Shown here piece by piece: positions 59,452 to 64,000 of a DNA stretch of 64,000 nt. Source of the DNA: an uncultured Lachnospiraceae bacterium (lineage in GTDB: Bacteria > Bacillota > Clostridia > Lachnospirales > Lachnospiraceae). The notes beneath the pieces were generated by a model. It worked only from the letters and a program-made list of their open reading frames with translations, was not told where the DNA came from and did not search any database. The stretch is taken from contig CATXUX010000012.1 of assembly GCA_958402795.1 (NCBI GenBank), positions 1 through 64,000 of the forward strand, read 5' to 3'. Numbering within the stretch: position 1 is the stretch's first letter; each line of letters begins with the position of its first letter. Position numbers and translations under genes: made by a program.

Positions 59452-60039
59452 TTATTCTAAATCGTTGTCCTGGCGGATATATTCTTCGGAATCTTCCGCC
59501 GGAATATCCAGCGATGCTCGGTTCGTCCTGACAACGTCGTAACATTCCTGAAGGGAATTCATTAATCCGTCATACTTGCTGGAATACGTATCCAGTGCAT
59601 GTCCGATGATGCTCTCTGCGTTGGCGAGCAGATCGTCTGTGTACTGGATCGCACCGATCCGGATCTCGTTCGCGTCTGCCGTAGCGTTATCCACGATCTC
59701 CTGCGCCTGTGCGGTCGCCTGCGTCACGATGTCATTCGCTTGCGCGTAGGCCTGCTGCATGATCTCATGCTCACTGACGAGTTCTGTTGTCTGTGTCTGC
59801 GCTTCCTCAAGAAGTGCGTCAGCCTTTGCCTGTGCATCTGCAATAATAGCGTCCCGGTTCGCGATGATCTTCTGGTAACGCTTGATCTCATCCGGAGTCT
59901 TCATGCGAAGCTCCCGGAGTAATTCGTCCAGATGTTCTTTATCCACAATGATCTTTGTCGTTGAAAACGGCTGGTACTTGCAGTCCTTATCAATGTACTC
60001 TTCAATCTCTTCGATAATCTGTTCAATACGGCTGCTCAT
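59452..60039 (-). CDS. Coiled-coil protein, ATPase-subunit-like or DivIVA-like, function unknown
   Basis: A 195-residue, Ala-, Gln- and Asp/Glu-rich helical protein. After a short N-terminal region (SSRIEQIIEEIEEYID), residues about 45-150 form a long heptad-rich helix with repeats like DAQAKADALLEEAQTQ and ANDIVTQATAQAQEIVD. It resembles F- or V-type ATPase stalk subunits and DivIVA-type scaffolds, but no ATPase genes are near. It is 2 bases from coaD, an arrangement common in Lachnospiraceae. Confidence 0.75.
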   Translation of the reverse strand: MSSRIEQIIEEIEEYIDKDCKYQPFSTTKIIVDKEHLDELLRELRMKTPDEIKRYQKIIANRDAIIADAQAKADALLEEAQTQTTELVSEHEIMQQAYAQANDIVTQATAQAQEIVDNATADANEIRIGAIQYTDDLLANAESIIGHALDTYSSKYDGLMNSLQECYDVVRTNRASLDIPAEDSEEYIRQDNDLE

Positions 60040-60041
60040 GA

Positions 60042-60533
60042 TTACACTCTCCTTTTCTCTTTCATCTTCTGCTCCAGCTCACGGGCCACTGCCTCCGGCA
60101 CAAATTGTGATACATCTCCCCCACAGGCAGCGATCTCTTTTACAGTTGTAGAGCTCAAGTAGGAATATTCCATACTTGTTGTAAAAAAAATGGTTTCTAC
60201 ATCCGGCCCCAGCTTATGGTTTGTCTGGGACATCTGCAGTTCATATTCAAAATCGGTGATTGCACGCAGTCCCCGGATCACCAGCTTTGCGTCCAGCTTA
60301 TCCGCAAGATCGACTAGCAGTCCTTCGAACGGTACAATCTCCACATTGGGTAAGTCTTTTGTCACTTCCTCTAACATTTTAACACGTTCTTCTACAGAAA
60401 ACAACGGCATTTTCGCATTATTCTTCAACACTCCGACAAACAGTTTATCTACGATCTTGCAGGATCTTTTTATGACATCCAGATGTCCGTATGTAACCGG
60501 ATCGAAACTGCCGGGATAAATTGCCCTTAACAT
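60042..60533 (-). CDS. coaD: Phosphopantetheine adenylyltransferase CoaD
   Basis: A 163-residue nucleotidyltransferase that makes dephospho-CoA. It has YPGSFDPVTYGHLDVIKR with the (T/H)xGH site, the VIRGLRAITDFEYELQM loop, FFTTSMEYSYLSSTTVKEIA and the usual C-terminus. The start overlaps the rsmD stop codon by 7 bases; rsmD-coaD is the standard order. Confidence 0.97.
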   Translation of the reverse strand: MLRAIYPGSFDPVTYGHLDVIKRSCKIVDKLFVGVLKNNAKMPLFSVEERVKMLEEVTKDLPNVEIVPFEGLLVDLADKLDAKLVIRGLRAITDFEYELQMSQTNHKLGPDVETIFFTTSMEYSYLSSTTVKEIAACGGDVSQFVPEAVARELEQKMKEKRRV

Positions 60534-61096
60534 ACTTCTACTTTTCCTCCTTTTTCCAGAAAAACATGTTTGTTCGTCTTATAGATCTTCTCCCGGATCA
60601 TGGAAAACCCAAGTTCAGATAAATAGGAAAAATCCGTGTTCTTCGAGGCCTCAACGATTAGGACGGTATCTTCGCAGATCAGCGAGGAATCCGACAGATA
60701 GGTCAGCACCCTCTTTTCCAGCTCCTGATTATAAGGCGGATCCATAAAAATAAAGTCAAAACACTTTTCGCCCTCCATCTGGTAAAGCGCAGTCATCACA
60801 TCTCTTGTCAGTGTGACCGCCTTCTTATCCAGTCCGGTATGCCGCAGGTTTTCCTTGATGCACGCCATTGCTTTTGGGTTGCTCTCCACAAATACCGCCT
60901 CTTTCGCACCGCGGCTGAGTGCTTCGATCCCGATGCCGCCGCTGCCGCTGAAAAGATCCAGAAAAACAGCGTCATAAATGGAAGGCGACAGGATATTAAA
61001 TAATGTCTCCTTGATCCGGTCCGTGGTCGGTCTTGTATCGGTACCCTCCAGAGTCTTTAGTTGTAAGCGCTTTGCACTTCCTGCGATCACTCTCAT
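60527..61096 (-). CDS. rsmD: 16S rRNA (guanine-N2) methyltransferase RsmD
   Basis: A 189-residue SAM-dependent enzyme for 16S rRNA position 966. Seen are MRVIAGSAKRLQLKT, TRPTTDRIKETLFNIL, the SAM loop FLDLFSGSGGIGIEALSRG and the catalytic FIFMDPPYNQ. It lies between the SASP terminator and coaD. Confidence 0.96.
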   Translation of the reverse strand: MRVIAGSAKRLQLKTLEGTDTRPTTDRIKETLFNILSPSIYDAVFLDLFSGSGGIGIEALSRGAKEAVFVESNPKAMACIKENLRHTGLDKKAVTLTRDVMTALYQMEGEKCFDFIFMDPPYNQELEKRVLTYLSDSSLICEDTVLIVEASKNTDFSYLSELGFSMIREKIYKTNKHVFLEKGGKVEVC

Positions 61097-61176
61097 AATT
61101 GGTCAACGGTCCTTTCAGCGTCTGGTATACTGGATCCCATTTGCAGATCCATGTCTGACTATGGAGAATTTTAGCA

Positions 61177-61213
61177 GAAAAAAGCGTCAAGGTCAATCCT
61201 TGGCGCCTTTTTC
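61177..61213 (-). terminator. Terminator after the SASP gene
   Basis: On the minus strand gcgccaagg (61198-61206) pairs with ccttgacgc (61183-61191, one mismatch) and is followed by six T. Confidence 0.85.
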
Positions 61214-61227
61214 TTCACATTTTCTGC

Positions 61228-61434
61228 TTATTTCCCAGCCATCTGTTTTTCCTGCTGTTCAATCATCTTCTTTACCATATATCCTCCGACAGAACCATTC
61301 TGCTTCGAAGTCAGGTCTCCGTTGTATCCTTCTGACAACGGCACTCCAAGTTCGTTTGCCACCTCGTACTTGAATTTGTCCAGTGCACCCTTTGCTTCCG
61401 GCACGGCTGTCCGGTTAGATGAACGACTTGCCAT
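61228..61434 (-). CDS. Alpha/beta-type small acid-soluble spore protein
   Basis: A 68-residue SASP that coats and protects spore DNA. ATG 61434 (MASRSSNRTAVPEAKGALD) follows aaaggaggaaaac; an upstream in-frame extension is leader. The two family signatures are present: KFKYEVANELGV, containing the germination protease cut site region (E and V), and GYNGDLTSKQNGSVGGYMVKKM near the end. It has its own sigma-G-like promoter and a terminator, so it is monocistronic. It shows that the organism makes endospores. Confidence 0.95.
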   Translation of the reverse strand: MASRSSNRTAVPEAKGALDKFKYEVANELGVPLSEGYNGDLTSKQNGSVGGYMVKKMIEQQEKQMAGK

Positions 61435-61463
61435 TTTTGTTTTCCTCCTTTTGCAACTTTTCT

Positions 61464-61509
61464 GTAACTTTTCTCTGTTACGTTTTTTGATTTTGTAACT
61501 ATTTGTTAC
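61464..61509. repeat. Two tandem gtaac/gttac inverted repeats in the SASP leader
   Basis: gtaac (61464-61468) with gttac (61477-61481), and gtaac (61495-61499) with gttac (61505-61509). They lie between the predicted sigma-G promoter and the SASP ribosome binding site and could form two small hairpins in the leader RNA. Confidence 0.5.
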
Positions 61510-61514
61510 ACCCA

Positions 61515-61543
61515 TAGTATGTGGAGGTTTTCTTTAAATACTC
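61515..61543 (-). promoter_or_regulatory. Sigma-G-like promoter of the SASP gene
   Basis: On the minus strand a -10 catacta (61515-61521), matching the forespore CATAMTA consensus, lies 16 bases after a -35-like gagtat (61538-61543). The -35 overlaps the 3' end of recG. This fits forespore-specific expression. Confidence 0.6.
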
Positions 61544-63597
61544 TGGAAGTTCCTGCCGTTTCCGGTATTTTTTGAGATTTCATTTTTTATCGCCTGATGT
61601 TCCTCGTCTGACAGGTCAGGATCCGACGCGAGCAGTTCACCTGCCGCCGAAGCAGCGCTTTTGAGAAGCTCGGAATCCTGAAATACGTCGCCGAGCTGAA
61701 AATCAAGCAGACCGCTCTGACGGATGCCAAACACGTCGCCGGGGCCGCGAAGACGGAGGTCTTCTTTTGCGATGTAGAAACCGTCATTAGAGTGGTTGAG
61801 AATCTCAAGCCGTTCTTTTGTCTCTTTTGACCGGGATGCAGTCATAAAAATACAATAGGACTGATGCGTTCCGCGCCCGACACGTCCGCGGAGCTGATGG
61901 AGCTGCGCAAGGCCAAAACGTTCGGCGTTTTCTATCAGCATGACCGTAGCGTTCGGTACATCGATCCCGACTTCGATCACCGTGGTGGAGACAAGCACCT
62001 GTATTTCGTTTCGGGCGAACGCCGACATGATTTCATCTTTTTGTGTCTGTTTCATTTTTCCGTGCAGACAGCAGACCTTGATTCCGGAACCGAGCGCATC
62101 CTGCAGCAATTCGGTATAATCGGTGACATTTTCTGCTTCCAGAGTTTCACTTTCTTCCACCATCGGACAGATCACATAGCACTGGCGCCCAAAAGAAATC
62201 TGCTTTTTCATAAACTGATACGCAGTATTCCGGTATCCGGTATCTACAACACAGTTTTTGACCGGCAGACGGTTCTTCGGTACTTCATCAATGATGGAAA
62301 TATCAAGATCACCATACAGGATCATGGCAAGTGTCCGCGGGATCGGAGTCGCGCTCATGACAAGAATATGGGGGCAGATGCCTTTTCCGGCAAGCTGTTC
62401 CCTTTGTTTCACCCCGAAACGGTGCTGTTCGTCTGTCACGACAAGCGCGAGATTTTTGTAGGAAACATTCCCCTGAATCAAAGCATGGGTTCCGATGATG
62501 AGATCCGTCTCACCCGAGGCGATCCGTGCGCAGGTTTCTTTCTTTTGCTTTGCTGTCATGGAACCGGTCAGAAGCTCTGCCCTCAGCGGGACATGCGAAG
62601 ATTCCAGCATCGAGGTGATATTCTTGTAATGCTGGTATGCCAGCACTTCGGTCGGCGCCATCATTGCCGCCTGATAGCCGTTCAGTCCTGCGAACATCAT
62701 TGCCAGCAGGGCAACGACCGTCTTACCGGAACCGACATCCCCCTGTATGAGCCGCGACATCACATGAATCCCCGTCATATCCTGACGGATTTCCCGCCAG
62801 ACCCGCTTCTGCGCGTCTGTCAGCTCATAGGGAAGAGACGCCAGAAAATCCTGAATCTCCGGCTGCTCCCGAAAACAATAGTGATTGAGCACTTGACCGT
62901 CGGAATTCTTCATGATGCGGAGGGATAAAACAAACAGAAGAAACTCCTCAAACACGAGCCGTTCCCGTGCATGATAGAATTCCTCCTTTGTTTCCGGAAA
63001 ATGGATTCCCCGCAGAGCCTCCCGATATCCGGCAAGATGGTATTTTTCCGTCACCGAGGCCGGAAGGATTCCGTTCCCCACATCATAATTCTCCAATGCC
63101 TGACGGACTGCCTTTGTGACCATATTGTTAGTCAGTCCGGTGCATAATGGATAGACCGGCTGCATGGAGTGCTGCTTTTCCAGATATTTGGAACTTGGGT
63201 AGAATATTTCCGGCTGCTCCATAACAAGACCATCCTTCTTGCGGACGATTCTTCCCCGCAGCGTAATTACACCGCCGCGGGACAGTGTATTTCTGAGAAA
63301 CGGCATCCGGTACCAGATTACTTTTAATGTTCCTGTGAGATCTTTCAGATACAAGGTGGTAATCTGCATCTTTGGACTTCCACCGACCTGTACCCGTCCG
63401 TAAATCGCTCCGGTAACAGTCATGATCCGCCCTTCTTCGAGGTCGCCCACCGTTACCGGATCTTCATATACATCATATCCGCGGGGGTAATACCGGAGAA
63501 GATCGCCAACGGTATCAATTCCCGCCTTATGAAATAATTGTGCAGTTTTCTCACCGATCCCCTTCAGGGAAGTGATCTTATTCGACAGACGCGACAT
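61534..63597 (-). CDS. recG: ATP-dependent DNA helicase RecG
   Basis: A 687-residue branch-migrating helicase from ATG 63597 (MSRLSNKITSLKGIGEKTA), the normal family start; upstream frame lies within the fakA-type gene. The N-terminal wedge/OB domain (about 1-230) is followed by helicase motifs RLIQGDVGSGKTVVALLAM (Walker A), VVTDEQHRFGVKQRE (DEQH box), MSATPIPRTL, and in the second RecA fold VSTTVIEVGIDVPNATVM and QLHQLRGRVGRG. It restarts stalled forks. It follows the fakA-type gene as in many Bacillota. Confidence 0.96.
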   Translation of the reverse strand: MSRLSNKITSLKGIGEKTAQLFHKAGIDTVGDLLRYYPRGYDVYEDPVTVGDLEEGRIMTVTGAIYGRVQVGGSPKMQITTLYLKDLTGTLKVIWYRMPFLRNTLSRGGVITLRGRIVRKKDGLVMEQPEIFYPSSKYLEKQHSMQPVYPLCTGLTNNMVTKAVRQALENYDVGNGILPASVTEKYHLAGYREALRGIHFPETKEEFYHARERLVFEEFLLFVLSLRIMKNSDGQVLNHYCFREQPEIQDFLASLPYELTDAQKRVWREIRQDMTGIHVMSRLIQGDVGSGKTVVALLAMMFAGLNGYQAAMMAPTEVLAYQHYKNITSMLESSHVPLRAELLTGSMTAKQKKETCARIASGETDLIIGTHALIQGNVSYKNLALVVTDEQHRFGVKQREQLAGKGICPHILVMSATPIPRTLAMILYGDLDISIIDEVPKNRLPVKNCVVDTGYRNTAYQFMKKQISFGRQCYVICPMVEESETLEAENVTDYTELLQDALGSGIKVCCLHGKMKQTQKDEIMSAFARNEIQVLVSTTVIEVGIDVPNATVMLIENAERFGLAQLHQLRGRVGRGTHQSYCIFMTASRSKETKERLEILNHSNDGFYIAKEDLRLRGPGDVFGIRQSGLLDFQLGDVFQDSELLKSAASAAGELLASDPDLSDEEHQAIKNEISKNTGNGRNFQSI

Positions 63598-64000
63598 AAT
63601 AGTAGATCGGCTGTCCGCCGCAATGTAAATCAACGTCCGCATCCGGATACTGTTCGGCTACTTCTGCCGCAAACTGCTCTGCGTCCTCCGCAGAAATATC
63701 CTCACCGTAATATAAGGTGATCAGCTCGCTTGTATCGTCTGTCATCGCGGCGAGCATTTCCTTTGCGGTTTCCTCAACAGACTGACCGACGGCAAGGATT
63801 CCCGCGTCGCCGATTCCCATGATGTCTCCCTCGTGGATCTCTTTCCCATTGATCTGGGTATCCCGAACGGCATAAGTCACCTGTCCGGTCTTTACATTTT
63901 TAATCTCTTCCAGCATCGCTTCTTCATTGGTATCCACGTCTTCATCCGGCATATAGTTGATGATGGCAGTGATTCCCTGGGGAACGGTCTTGGTCGGGAT
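63578..64000 (-). CDS. FakA/YloV-type DAK2-domain protein, C-terminal end (partial)
   Basis: Only the last 140 residues are in the window; the frame is open through the right edge. The segment reads IPTKTVPQGITAIINY at the edge, then an acidic linker, VKTGQVTYAVRDTQINGKEI, GDIMGIGDAGIL and ELITLYYGEDISAEDAEQF, matching the C-terminal domain of FakA (YloV), the kinase that phosphorylates fatty acids bound to FakB/DegV proteins. The protein's position upstream of recG is conserved. It overlaps recG by 20 bases. Confidence 0.85.
   Translation of the reverse strand: MPTKTVPQGITAIINYMPDEDVDTNEEAMLEEIKNVKTGQVTYAVRDTQINGKEIHEGDIMGIGDAGILAVGQSVEETAKEMLAAMTDDTSELITLYYGEDISAEDAEQFAAEVAEQYPDADVDLHCGGQPIYYYVASVE

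Noticed and set aside
61864..62928. 354-residue plus-strand open frame
   Set aside because: Antisense to recG; composition typical of a shadow frame.

Overview
This is chromosomal DNA of an anaerobic, spore-forming Clostridia bacterium, most likely Lachnospiraceae (Bacillota). The evidence is gene content and order: mutL-miaA; mreBCD-PBP-minDE-rodA-mgsA; yggS-sepF-ylmH-lspA-rluD; lexA with a divergent yneA-like gene; rplU-prp-rpmA with obgE; the paired radical-SAM genes beside RNase G; an alpha/beta small acid-soluble spore protein; YlbJ; coaD-rsmD; recG and a FakA/YloV-type gene. Base composition is about half G+C by eye. No rRNA, tRNA, insertion sequence, prophage or CRISPR array was seen.

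Layout. 1-7165: mutL 3' end, miaA, a Met-gamma-lyase-like PLP enzyme, two FAD oxidoreductases, radC, then the start of the cell-shape cluster. 7170-15149: mreC, mreD, a class B PBP with a large insertion, minD, minE, rodA, mgsA and a D,D-carboxypeptidase; minC is absent from its usual place. 15227-21374: a DUF378 protein, a membrane-anchored HlyD-like adaptor, the sepF cluster and a cytidylate-kinase-like gene. 21415-24876: ttcA, a XerS-like recombinase with odd repeats around it, and the divergent yneA-like/lexA pair with a cluster of LexA boxes. 24977-29688 (minus): rsfS, yqeK, nadD, yhbY, obgE, rpmA, prp, rplU behind a leader RNA, and a CBS protein. 29716-35023 (minus): aspartate kinase, RNase G and two radical-SAM-linked proteins.

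35225-44682 is the accessory-looking part. A lone GT8 glycosyltransferase converges on a tight minus-strand operon: rhomboid protease, PlsC-like acyltransferase, GT8, GT8, PlsC-like acyltransferase, and a 1436-residue protein of the benzoyl-CoA reductase/2-hydroxyacyl-CoA dehydratase type, the class that includes the PlsA/PlsR anaerobic plasmalogen enzymes of Clostridium perfringens. I infer a glycolipid pathway, possibly of ether-modified lipids. This is my best candidate for an undescribed system.

44932-51776: a membrane protein with a C-terminal FKBP domain, a small membrane protein, and a partial histidine operon (hisZ, hisG, hisD, hisB and hisIE fused to a degenerate HisF-like barrel) behind a consensus promoter. 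51838-64000: recU, RNA-modification genes (RluA-type, RsuA-type, RsmF-type), a short-chain dehydrogenase, pepD, ylbJ, a coiled-coil protein, coaD, rsmD, a SASP gene with a sigma-G-like promoter, recG and the 3' end of a fakA/yloV-type gene.
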